This document shows, in pieces, positions 52,201 through 62,400 of a stretch of 64,000 bases of DNA. The notes under the pieces are model-generated. The model made no database searches and had not been told where the DNA came from. It worked only from the letters and a program-made list of their open reading frames with translations. This DNA is from an uncultured Clostridia bacterium. Lineage in GTDB: Bacteria; Bacillota; Clostridia; UBA1381. The position numbers were made by a program, and so were the translations under genes. Within the stretch, counting starts at the first letter, position 1. Each line of letters opens with the position of its first letter. The stretch is taken from contig CAKSDE010000001.1 of the NCBI GenBank assembly GCA_934444735.1, forward strand, positions 310,001 through 374,000. The letters are read 5' to 3'.

Positions 52201-55200
52201 GGTTGATGCGCCGCAAATCGGACTGGTTGACGGCGAAAATACATTATTTGTTCAGACAGCAGTATGCCATGCCGGCAAGGATAAGGCGAAGATAAGCCTT
52301 AACAATGTAAAGAATGACGAGGTTATATTCTACTATGATCAGACCGCACCGACGGCAACGCTGGTTATAAATGATGTGCATACAAGCGAAAGTGTAAGCG
52401 GAAAGCTTTACGTAAACGATAATTTCGATTCAACGCTTACGGCAAAATGCCAAAGCGGCGCTGTCGAAATAGGAGAGCTGAAAAACGGAGCGTTTGATAT
52501 AACCGTTTCGGAAAATGTTGATACAACAATAACGGTAAGCGATTCGGCGAAGAATAAAACGAGCGTTAAGCTCATTATAAAGGGAATCGACAGAACCGCG
52601 CCGGAATTTGAGATTACAACCGGCGATAAGCACACAGGCGCAAGACTTGACGCGACGGCAACGGTTACAATTAAGGACGTTTCGAGTGAAAGCGTGAGAT
52701 TTGCGTTTATTCCGAAGGATAAATACACAGAAGGAGAAATCCCGAGCGAATATTTCAGAGAAAATTCGGAAAAGACCAACATCTTTAAGGTTTCGGAGCT
52801 GCGTGCCGAGGAAAGCGCATGGGACGGCGAGAAGAATATTACATATAATGTGGAAATCTCGGGCGAGACGGGAGAATGGTATCTCGGTGTAAGAGCGGCA
52901 GACAGCTTAGGCAACAGCAAAGACATTGTATTTAATAAGCTGCTCAAGGCAGAGGACGCGGAGCTTACTGCAGAACTGACTGTAAGTCCTATGAAAACCG
53001 AGAAGAGAACGGTTGCAAGCGTTCGGTATAACGTTCCTGTTTACACCTTGCCGCAGGATAAAATAGTTGACGAAAAGAGTAAGACAGTTACGGAAAATAC
53101 CCTTGAAATAGAGGATTTTGAGGATCTGAGCTTAGCTGAAAAGGTCGTGGCGGCAAATCTTGAGCTTGCAAAGCAATATGCGCTTACATATTCCGATAAA
53201 TATACTTTCGGTGCATCGGAAAACGGCAAATATGAATTATATACCGCTGATGATCTGGGAAGAACAAAGCACTTTACCGTTGAGGTTAAGGACGTTGAGT
53301 TCGGCGCGGCAAGCGATATTAAGGCAGAGCGTTACAAAAAGGAATGGCCGGATCCCGAAACATATCAATATATCCCGATTGCGGACGGAAAGATGATATG
53401 TGCCGCAAGCCGTCATGAATATGTGGTTATAATCGAGCCGACCGACAGCAGCGATACGCTCCTTTTGCCGAATACAGAGCTTGACAGTGAGTACACAAAC
53501 GGACTCAGATTTGATGAGTATTCATCAGCCGACTATGCAGTGTATGAGCAGGGTGAGCCGATAACAGATGAGCCTGTTTTGACAAGTGTGTCGGATACCG
53601 AACCTGTTTTGATGGAAGATGAGCAAACGCAACCCGGGCCTGCGGTTCAAAGCAGCGGTGACGGCGAGATTAAGGGCTATACAAAGCTTATTTACAGAAT
53701 CGAGCAGATAATTTCAAATGACAGCTACAGATGGACGCCGACAGACGATACAGAAAGAATCGTTACGGTGCGCGCATTCAATAAGGACGCAGATACCAAA
53801 AATCCCGATGAGGTGAGCGAAAAGACAGCGGTTATAACCGATATCGATAATACCGCGCCGATTGTGGACTGGACGGTTGACCCCGAGGTTCTGACGCTTG
53901 AAGCATATGATTATAACGGCGAAGTATATTACGACTGGACTGAACACCCGACACCGGGAAATGTCACATATACACTAAACGCACAGGATAAAGAGTCGGG
54001 AATCGAGGAAATAATTGCAGCATGGTACAATGACGAAAACGATGAAGAACAGATTATAAAAGTCCCGATGACCGATAAGGACGGCAATGCAACGGAATAT
54101 TGGTGTTGGGACGGCTCGGAGCATAAATATGCGGATTATAAATATGACGAAAAAACACAGTCCGATGTTAAGGTTGTAAAATCTATTCCGGTAAAGATTG
54201 AGTATTTCGGTGACGGCGATAAGTTCGGAATAAAAACGCTTAAATACACGTTTACCGATGTGTGTACCATGCGCCGCTCCGGCATATTTATAAATCCTCT
54301 TGAGGCAGAGGGGTATGCATATATCGGACGCTATGAAGGTTCACTCTCAACAGACGGTCTTATCTATAAGATGCCGATTGAAGAGGGAACGGACTATAAT
54401 GTTGCATATTACTTTGAAAATTCCGACGGCGATTGGGAATTGATTGACGATACGGAAAATACCTACTATAAAAATGCAAAAGCGGTAATTGAAATACCTG
54501 AAGGGGGCCGCGGTGAGCAAAGAGGACTTTATGTCGTAAATAACAGCGGCAGCGCGGAAAAGCTCCTGGATAACTACCGAAACACGTTCAGCTTTACATT
54601 GAAGGATAAGTACGGCTATACAAAGGAAGTGCCGGTATCGTTGGAAAACTTCGATATTGAACCGGGAACGCTTGAATACACACTATCGAATACGAGCAAA
54701 ACCAACAAGCCGATTGATATTACAATCAGTGTTTCGGACGAAAAGAGCGGCATAGGATCGGTTAAGCTTACAAGCGGTAGTGAGGAAGTGACGCTTAGTG
54801 CGAACGGCAATGAGTATAAAGGAAAAATATCACAAAACGGAACATACAGTATAACTCTTTACGACAGAGTGGGTAACAAAACGGTAAAAAGCTTTAATAT
54901 TAAAAATATAAATACGCAGATGCCGACAGCAAGAGTTACCTACAGTACCGAGGAATACACATCAAGACCTGTTACGGCTACAATCGACTTTTCAAAGCCG
55001 AATGTGAGAATTACCAATATCTCGCCGATTGCACCTCTTACCGAGGCGGATTACAGCGTAAATTACAATACGTCTGTTATAACATTCGCAAAATCGGGAA
55101 CGGTGGCAGTATGTTTTGAAGATGATTACGGAAACTCGAATGCCGATGATTTGCTCCTGGTGGCGGTAGGAAATATCGATAAGACACCGCCGATGCTTGA

Positions 55201-56401
55201 AGCGGTTCTGGATAATACTACCGATCCGTCCGTTGTTGCGGTGACCTTTAATAAGGTAGATAATCTGACCAGCAAGATGGATATGGAAAGAAAGGAAAGC
55301 GAAATTTACGCAACCTACGGCGGTATTACCAAATCGGTTGCCGACGCTGACGGAAATAAGAACAGCTTTGTATTCTACCAAAACGGAAACTATACCTTTA
55401 AGGTACATGACAAAGAGGGACTTTCTTCATATCTGTCGCTTGAGGTTGACGGTATCGATAACAAAGCGCCGAAGATTACAAGCATAAGCTGGAGCTACGA
55501 TTATGATGAATTTGACGGTACGCAATGGGTTACAAAGAGCGAAAGCAAAACGATAACCCCGACCGACGGCAAGGCAGGATATATAGTAAACACCGACCAA
55601 TACAAGGTTACAAACAAAGACGTAACGGTAACGGTCGAAACAGATGACGATACACGTCTTGTCGGCAGCAATGATCTGTATGATAAGATAAAGGAGAAGA
55701 TTTTCGACCGTAACGGACTTTTCATCTTCAATACAGAGAAGAAAAACGGGCTTACGGCAAGCTACGGTGTGGATATCGAGGTTATCGACAAAACACCGCC
55801 GACAATTGATTTGTTGGGTAACAGTGATTTGGTATTCTACGAAAACCCGAAGATGAATGCGGAATATGATATAAGTATGCTTAAATATGTTGAAAACGGG
55901 AAATACGAAGCATATAAAGCGTATGATGTATTTAAGGGCAAAAAGTCCGACCTTACAAAGAATGTAGAGGTTGTCGAATGGGGCGGATTTGATCCGTCCG
56001 ATCTGAGCAAAAATACATTCGATTCATCTAAGCCGTATACAATAAAGTACCGGGTTACAGATGCAGCGCATAATGTAAGCGAGGCGAAACGTACAATCCG
56101 ATTGGTGGGAATGTATGATACGGTCGCATTGGTAAACGGTGCACTTCCTGACTTTGCGGGAAGAAGTGAGGTTTCGGGCGACAGTATAAAAATCTCTCTT
56201 GCAAACTTCTCGGGTACGGCGTATGTGCGCTATCAGAGCGGCGTTAAGACTATGGGAGAGATGAAAAAAGACGGAACAATGATTGCAAAAAACAGCGAGG
56301 GTGATTTTGAAGTCTCAAACCTTAAAGAGGGTTGGTACACCTTCTATATTCAGACAGACAAGAGAGATTACTTTACTCTCAATGTATATTTATCGAAATA
56401 A
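49259..56401 (+). CDS. Giant secreted Ig-repeat protein (2380 residues)
   Basis: A signal peptide (SVIVTVCMLVPLIFTVPASA) is followed by ~540 residues of unrecognised N-terminal sequence. Then comes a long array of Ig-like domains marked by recurring junctions: DNKAPEV, DNAGPEI, DQTAPTA, DRTAPEF, DNTAPIV, DKTPPML, DNKAPKI and DKTPPTI. Pairs such as DDAGNKT, DSAKNKT and DRVGNKT recur within domains. This is the layout of bacterial surface stalks and adhesins. There is no sortase motif, SLH domain or transmembrane tail, so retention probably depends on the SLH-bearing partner encoded 12 bases downstream. No enzyme motif is seen. The function (adhesion, glycan binding or S-layer accessory) is inferred from architecture only. 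Confidence 0.8.
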   Translation: MKAKRFWSVIVTVCMLVPLIFTVPASAATEWEYEVSVTVSHAKGGECKKGNAINVKLTFDGNDEEQKLQNTGTKGGRAYAKFKTTRAPWTLDRVEFANSTKDSLWIYRIYIDVNKSGRSNTKRLLDHYPGDKNNNKSGMPIDQDDGGPKMYAVRFNPGRTIYNMDNFVDMFQTEFYLDPKGESGTLRREWSGKISDDYTDVIGSNPYYCMDLSDAPTLDIGVYGIKGDKSKVSKTELEKNGVKFLDRGYEVDKAKLTEYMNKNNINALYIDVNIDFPVGSTRGSFGMGTETSFFRKAFSIESVNFGGYHFNAGKDNYFYNNSRVKLITVTGNIKTSDNYKNFENLGKVNTKILFDRAYIKTNNGAELDAVDMSGNKTKSAAVKNGKSFDLVFPYPAGTDSENSGITLVFENAVLSGLGEEYKLWDEQHKRLGFANQDNFEGYLSSVHKIDAKEPTVNLVPASGVDLNKWNKTVTFSSTASEDIYAYLSNDGGRTQGFYTMRLTDGTNSPSIYKYNYTEQNKGTAATSQTVPALKNYTNQITIALRDKVEGTFDLVLSGQDFAGNTLKTVYKGLKLDNKAPEVTISEKEKPKTDGKKGMIYNVKISDASGTGRLYYMFTKKSLTEIPAFDGNASPTTSGEMDTTLDKWAYIEQKDTEGENSAAAYLDVEKGQNFIGRMVYFAVDDAGNKTEIATNDININNEDTTYDITPKNVDKARPSYKITIETNGNNTVSYRWKSYVTDEATGKIKEKYITDFKPYRDAIDTAKDDATKNLNGTYTLECKIVPPSNTNINYVSMNYAFDNAGPEINITPPSEQSYKTNATVGVYATDVSDVGSATAKIVTPDGKDISGNEEFSLSVVNGILSQNVSINNVPSGAYALRVTATDTNGTPATEISKPFYIRSAAPEGTVDVASDLKYNEKSLLSNENIKLSFDITESFANPSYAKDQSLYYRVSTTDGDFGEWIKAGEMSTDAEALKAKLTVDAPQIGLVDGENTLFVQTAVCHAGKDKAKISLNNVKNDEVIFYYDQTAPTATLVINDVHTSESVSGKLYVNDNFDSTLTAKCQSGAVEIGELKNGAFDITVSENVDTTITVSDSAKNKTSVKLIIKGIDRTAPEFEITTGDKHTGARLDATATVTIKDVSSESVRFAFIPKDKYTEGEIPSEYFRENSEKTNIFKVSELRAEESAWDGEKNITYNVEISGETGEWYLGVRAADSLGNSKDIVFNKLLKAEDAELTAELTVSPMKTEKRTVASVRYNVPVYTLPQDKIVDEKSKTVTENTLEIEDFEDLSLAEKVVAANLELAKQYALTYSDKYTFGASENGKYELYTADDLGRTKHFTVEVKDVEFGAASDIKAERYKKEWPDPETYQYIPIADGKMICAASRHEYVVIIEPTDSSDTLLLPNTELDSEYTNGLRFDEYSSADYAVYEQGEPITDEPVLTSVSDTEPVLMEDEQTQPGPAVQSSGDGEIKGYTKLIYRIEQIISNDSYRWTPTDDTERIVTVRAFNKDADTKNPDEVSEKTAVITDIDNTAPIVDWTVDPEVLTLEAYDYNGEVYYDWTEHPTPGNVTYTLNAQDKESGIEEIIAAWYNDENDEEQIIKVPMTDKDGNATEYWCWDGSEHKYADYKYDEKTQSDVKVVKSIPVKIEYFGDGDKFGIKTLKYTFTDVCTMRRSGIFINPLEAEGYAYIGRYEGSLSTDGLIYKMPIEEGTDYNVAYYFENSDGDWELIDDTENTYYKNAKAVIEIPEGGRGEQRGLYVVNNSGSAEKLLDNYRNTFSFTLKDKYGYTKEVPVSLENFDIEPGTLEYTLSNTSKTNKPIDITISVSDEKSGIGSVKLTSGSEEVTLSANGNEYKGKISQNGTYSITLYDRVGNKTVKSFNIKNINTQMPTARVTYSTEEYTSRPVTATIDFSKPNVRITNISPIAPLTEADYSVNYNTSVITFAKSGTVAVCFEDDYGNSNADDLLLVAVGNIDKTPPMLEAVLDNTTDPSVVAVTFNKVDNLTSKMDMERKESEIYATYGGITKSVADADGNKNSFVFYQNGNYTFKVHDKEGLSSYLSLEVDGIDNKAPKITSISWSYDYDEFDGTQWVTKSESKTITPTDGKAGYIVNTDQYKVTNKDVTVTVETDDDTRLVGSNDLYDKIKEKIFDRNGLFIFNTEKKNGLTASYGVDIEVIDKTPPTIDLLGNSDLVFYENPKMNAEYDISMLKYVENGKYEAYKAYDVFKGKKSDLTKNVEVVEWGGFDPSDLSKNTFDSSKPYTIKYRVTDAAHNVSEAKRTIRLVGMYDTVALVNGALPDFAGRSEVSGDSIKISLANFSGTAYVRYQSGVKTMGEMKKDGTMIAKNSEGDFEVSNLKEGWYTFYIQTDKRDYFTLNVYLSK

Positions 56402-56413
56402 GGGGGGCATGAA

Positions 56414-59400
56414 ATGAACATATTTAAACGGGCTATATCGTGTTTTCTGAGCATCGTACTTGCGGCGGCGCTGCTGCCGGCAAGTGTTATGGCAGATGAT
56501 GACGAATACAGAATATCGAATGAGTACCTTAATTTCAGCTTTAACAGGAAAACAGGCGGTTTCGCGATAGAAACCGCCGAAGGAAATCCTCAGAAGGTAC
56601 TGGATAATGACATTCCTCTCTTATATGCGGAGGATAAGGAGAGAAGCAACGGAACATCGTTTATTACGGCGAAAATCGGCGGAAAAGATTATGTTTTCGG
56701 GCAGGATTACGGATTTTTCGGAATAAGCTCTTCTCTCGGGACAGTTACCGTAAAAGAAGAGGGCAGACTTATGGAGATCCCCTGGACAATAAAGGGGATA
56801 ACAATAACGCTTACGGCGGCGCTTGACCACAACAGCGAGAGCAATACAACGGGAAATGTCGGACTTTCGTTTAAGGTGGCAAACAACAGCGGAAAAGACG
56901 AAGATGTAAGCGTAAGACTTCTTTTGGATACTGCGCTCGGAAACAGAATCGACGCACCGTATTTTGTGATTGATACAAAAACGCAGCCGACCTTTACCGA
57001 AACGGAGTACACGGGAAATGAGGTTCCGCAGCAGATACGGAGCGTGGATTCGCTTACAAACCCCACAAGACTTTCCTACATTCTCATGCAGGCGCAAGGC
57101 TGGGGCGGCGGAACAAGACCGAATAAGGTAATACTCGGGCATTGGGCAAATCTTGCAAATACACGCTATGATTATACGCCCGATCCGTACTGCGATTTTT
57201 CCAACTATTCAAACGATTACCGTGAGCCGGACAGCGCGGCGGCGGTATATTGGGAGAATAACACCGTCAAAAACGGCGAGAGCTTTACGGGAGAGCTTTT
57301 GTACGGTGTGGGAAACTTCTCAAACAGCGCAGACGGCGCAATGGGAATTAATATCACAACCGAGCGCGTAGAGCTTTCGGAGGATAAGAAATCGTATAAA
57401 AATGACGGTAAAATAAAGGTTACGGTAGATGTTGACAATACTGTCGATAATGCGGCGGAGCTGACTAACGTCATTTTAAACCTTACCGTTGACGAAAAAC
57501 AGTTTAAAGTAATCGAGGGCGAGGAACAGGTAAAATACGTTGCTCTCGGAAAAGAAATAAAAACCCTCGAGTATACACTTGAGGCGATTGAACAGGACGA
57601 TCTTACGGCAGGGACGGTTTATGTGTCGCTTACCGGTGTAAAGACGCTTTCGGACGGTACACAGGCGGATTTTGAAACGGCGGCTCAAAGGAGCATAATC
57701 CTGCCGTCGGTCGGAAAGGTTTCGGATATTCAGCTAAATAAGATAAATCCGAAGATTGTCTATACAGATGGGGAAAAAGCGGTTACGATTTCGGGTAAGA
57801 TGAAGCCTTTAGAGGCGGTTCTGGCAAATGACGCTCAGGTGGAGTTAAAGCTTATCCATGAAAAGAACGGACACAGTGTCACTATCGACAAAGACAAGAT
57901 TGCTTTTTTGGACGATTCGGGCGAAACGCTTACATTTACAACCGAAGAAACGCTGTATGTTGGAAACTACAGGATTGTTTTTGAAATAAATGACAGCCGT
58001 ATCAGGGATAATCTGAACTGCGAATCGATAAGCTGTGATAAATTGCTCGAAGTATCTGCCGATAAAAAGTATCAGATGAAATCTTACGGCATGGCAGCGC
58101 TTGTGCGTACCACAAAAGGGAATGCGGCAGGCTCATATGATTTCTTCACATTCAGAACGGAAAGTGAATTTTTAAGCTTTTACAAGGGTGAGCAGACCTC
58201 AAAAGGAAGATTAAACGGCGAGAGCATAAAATACAATTTCGGCAAAAATAAAGAGGCTATAAAAGAGCATGAAATTCTTCTTACCGTGCGTGCAAACCTG
58301 CGTGAAATGAAGGATCCGGCAACAGGCGAGCTTTTCTGGCAGGCGGATTATTCAACGGGCGATATCATTATAAACAATATGCTTTCCTATGAGGGAAATA
58401 AGCCGATTAAGCTTTTTAAGAGCGGAAATACATATAAAATCGAGGGTGACGGACTTTTGAAGGTCATAAACTCGATAAACGTATGGCGCAGCAAATGGAG
58501 CATCTCGGCAACAGGCGGAATCGCATATACACTTGATGAGGAGCGCCTTACAAAATCACTCGGAGAGAACGTTACCATTCGCTCGCTTAACCTTTCGTTA
58601 GACGGTGCTGCGACTATGATTCAGTCGTTGGGCGGCTTTGCGGTAGATTTAAAATACGGAGTTCTAAGCTCGCAGTGGTATGATAATTCCGACGGAATGG
58701 TGACCTACGGAATAGGGTTCGGAGGAAGTATAAGCATACCGATTAAGGCTAAGGAAAAGAAACAAACGGATCTGACGGCGGACCAGGAGGATATCGGAGA
58801 GGAGCTTAATGCACTTTTTGATGAGAGCTTAACAGCCGATCAGGAGGATATTTCGGGGGATATGAACAGTCTTTTCGACGAAAATCCGCCAAGGAGAAGC
58901 TCTACCGGTGATAAGATTAAAAAGGATACAAAGCTTTCGGAGGGGCAGCTCTCTGCCGAAGTGGATAACGTTCTTTTCGGTGAAAAGGGCGAGGTAGAGG
59001 ACGGTTATGTTAAGGTTGACGATACCGGCTTTATAGGTATTAACGCATCATTCTCGTTAGCTTTGCCGAAAGATGTTTTGGGTTCTTTGGTATCTAATGC
59101 ACCCGGTATCTACGCGAGCGTGAAGATTAACACAATCGAGAATGAATACGAGATAAATGCCGGCTTGAATATCAAGGTCATCGAATGTGAGGGCGTTTTG
59201 GCATTTAAGCAGGTAAACGTTAAGAATAAAGATGTCATAGTACCCGATAAAATCGAATTTTATATCCGCGACGGACTTAAAATTCCTCTTGCACCGCCCG
59301 TACTCTTTGTAGCAGGTCTCGGCGGCGGTATAAACGGTCTTGCAGACACAATTGGCGGTGAATTTGATAAGCTCCCGCCGATAACGATACTTCTCTTTAC

Positions 59401-62400
59401 AAGGCTTGAGGCGATCGGTGTCTTAACAGGTGATTTCAACGCTAAAATAAGCCTTGAGGGAATGTCGCTGACCGGTGATATGAAACTAAAGCCTAAGGGC
59501 ATGGAAAAGGTTCTTGACATAAAGGCAGGCATCAATGCGCATTGGATTGAACCGTGGGAACTGGGACTCTACGGAAATGTAAGTATCATTGACGGTCTTA
59601 TTAAGGGCGGAATTACGGTGACGATTGCCGATAATTATTTCTACGGTTATATTTTTGCAAGCATATGTATACCCGACAGTATACCGCTTGTCGGTGGAAA
59701 AGAGCTTGCAGGCGTTGAGGCGGCGGTATCGCATGAATTTATCGGTGCGAATGTCAAGATTATAGGTATACGTTTCGGCGTGGTATATTACTGGGGCGGA
59801 AATGTATCATTCGGTAAAAATATCGACTTGAGTCCGCCGAACCGTAACGGAGTAGAGATGTTCGGCATAGACGGACAAGATGAAATTGTCGGCTATTACG
59901 GCACGAATATAAAGGCGTTGAGCGTTGAGCCGAGAATCGGCGTCGGAAATACAGCGGGTGCAACACGAAAGACTGCAAAGGTAAAGGTAAACGGCGCATC
60001 GGGACAAAGTGCACTTTTGGTGGAAATTCCGTATAGCGGTACAGGAACGCCGACGGCAGACGAGATTACTCTGCAGAATCCGGACGGTAAGTTTATCGAT
60101 ATAACATATGATGACGGCAACGGCGGCGGAAATATGCTTATACAAAGCCGTGAGGATGGGAATTTCATTTATATCACGGTAACCGATAAAATTAAAGACG
60201 GCGAATGGACGGTCGGATATACCACCTCCGATATAGAAATTGAATCGTTTAAGATGAACGGAGTAGAAGAAATTGCGGAGCTGGACGAAAACGGCACTGC
60301 AATTGCATTGGGAAAAACCGATCCTGCGAATAAGACTACCGAGGTTACGGCAAGCTGGAGGATAAAAGGCGCATCGGGCGGAAAGTTCGGCACTGTTGAC
60401 GTATATCTGACAGAGGATAAGGATATTCTTACAAAAATCAAAACAAGCAAAAATAACGGCGATGTGTTGGGAACAAACATTATCCATGAGGAAAATGTAA
60501 AGCTTGCCGACGGTGCTGAAAGCAAGACCGTGACTCTTCCGGATTCTCTTCCGAGCGGAAAATATTACGCGGTTACAACGCTTTCGACAACCGAGGGAAT
60601 AAGCCTTGCAATAAGCGCAAGTGCGATTGATTTTGTAAATACAAATCTCCCGAAAAAGGCGGAGAGCGTAAAGATTGCATATGGCGGAAACGGTGAAATT
60701 TTCGTAAAAGTAACAGATCCGGCAGATGCGGACTATACACATTATCTGGCAGAGATTGTTGCCGAGGACGGCACGGTTTTGGAAAACAATATCGGTCAGT
60801 TTGAAAAGGGCGCAAACTTTGTTTTCGGCAAAGAGGCAGCGTTGGAGGTAAATAAAAATTACCGTGTAAATGTGAAAACACTTCGAGAGGAGTACAAAAA
60901 GTCAGGCGAGGAATATAAAACGCATTACTATTACGGTGAGGATACCGTTTCGTCGAATATAATTACTTTGCCTGCGGAGGATATGCCGAAGCTTTCAAAT
61001 GTGACTGTGAACTTTGATACATCGGCTGAGGAGATAAATACAAATGTCAACGGTGTTATAATTGAATATACCTTTGAAAATGACGTGTTTGTCGAGCTTG
61101 ATGTAAACGGAAGTAAGGTTTATGCGTTCGGCGTGGATCCCGATCCGAATGATCCGAATTTCTCGTACTTTAAAAAGAACTGGAAATTTGTTTTAGACGA
61201 TCTGGAGGACGGCGATTATGTGGTTGACTTTACGGCATACACAAAAACGAAGGATCACATAAAAGGCAGCGAAACGGACGTTGAAAATGCGCATTTCGGA
61301 TTTACGGTTGACACATCAGCGCCTGTTCTCTCGCTTGCACAAAAGAGTATTGACAGAAAATCGGGTACAGAGGATATAACGGTTGTTTTCGGCGCAAATA
61401 CCGTTATTGCGGATGAAAACGGCAGATATGTAATTGAGGGTATTACCGAAAAATCGGCTGATATTAAATTAGACGGCGAGAAAATCGATGAAAATACCGA
61501 GGGTGTGACGATTGCGTCAAACGGAAGCTTTAAGATAGCCAAGACGCTTGATGCAAGTGAGGCGTACAGAGAGCATCTGATAACGGTTACGGATAAAGCG
61601 GGAAATGTTTCGCAGATGACGGTTTACGCCGTAAGAGCGGATGGTTTTACTTTCAATAACCTTGAGCTTTATCTGGACGGAAAAGAGATAGCAAAGGATT
61701 CAAACGGCGATAAGACGGTAAATCTTAAAAACGGTCAGTCGGCTAAGCTTTCGGTATATGCGCTCACTCCAAAAGGACAGAAATTCGAGCTGGAAAATGA
61801 TATGATCGACTGGAGCGTTTTGTATGATAAAAATGCGGTTGAGTTAAAAGACGGCACAGTTTGTGCACTCTCGCCGGGAGAAACCGCAGTTAAAGCAAAG
61901 CTTGCAACGGCAAATGCAAAGACTGCAAACGGCACACGCTCGGAGGGCATCTCGGATTATACCGTTATAAATATTGCGAATAATTCAAGATCCGATCTGG
62001 TGGATAAAATAACCGAGGCAAGAACCGTTCTTGCCAATAACCCGAGCGCATCTGAGGATAAGAAAAATGCACTTAATGATGCAATTTCCGAGGCGGAAAA
62101 GCTGGTTAATAATCCCGAGGCGACCGAGAGTGACTTTACAAATGGCGTTACAAAGCTTACTCAGGCGATAGACGATTTCCAAAGAAAGGACGAGAGCCGA
62201 GGCGGTATAAGAGGATCGAGAAGCAGATATAATATCAGCGTTATTGAAACCGAACACGGCAAAGTTGAGATTTCGCAGGATAAAGTGTACAGTGGAAACA
62301 GCGTAACGATTACAGCTATCCCTGATGAAGGGTATGCCGTTTCGGATATGCTGATAAACGGAAAATCTGTCGGAAGAGAAACGGTTTATACGATAAGTGC

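Noticed and set aside
58500..60000. Membrane or pore-forming segment in the giant SLH protein
   Set aside because: The glycine-rich hydrophobic stretches are short and interrupted by charged residues; I see no convincing transmembrane helix.
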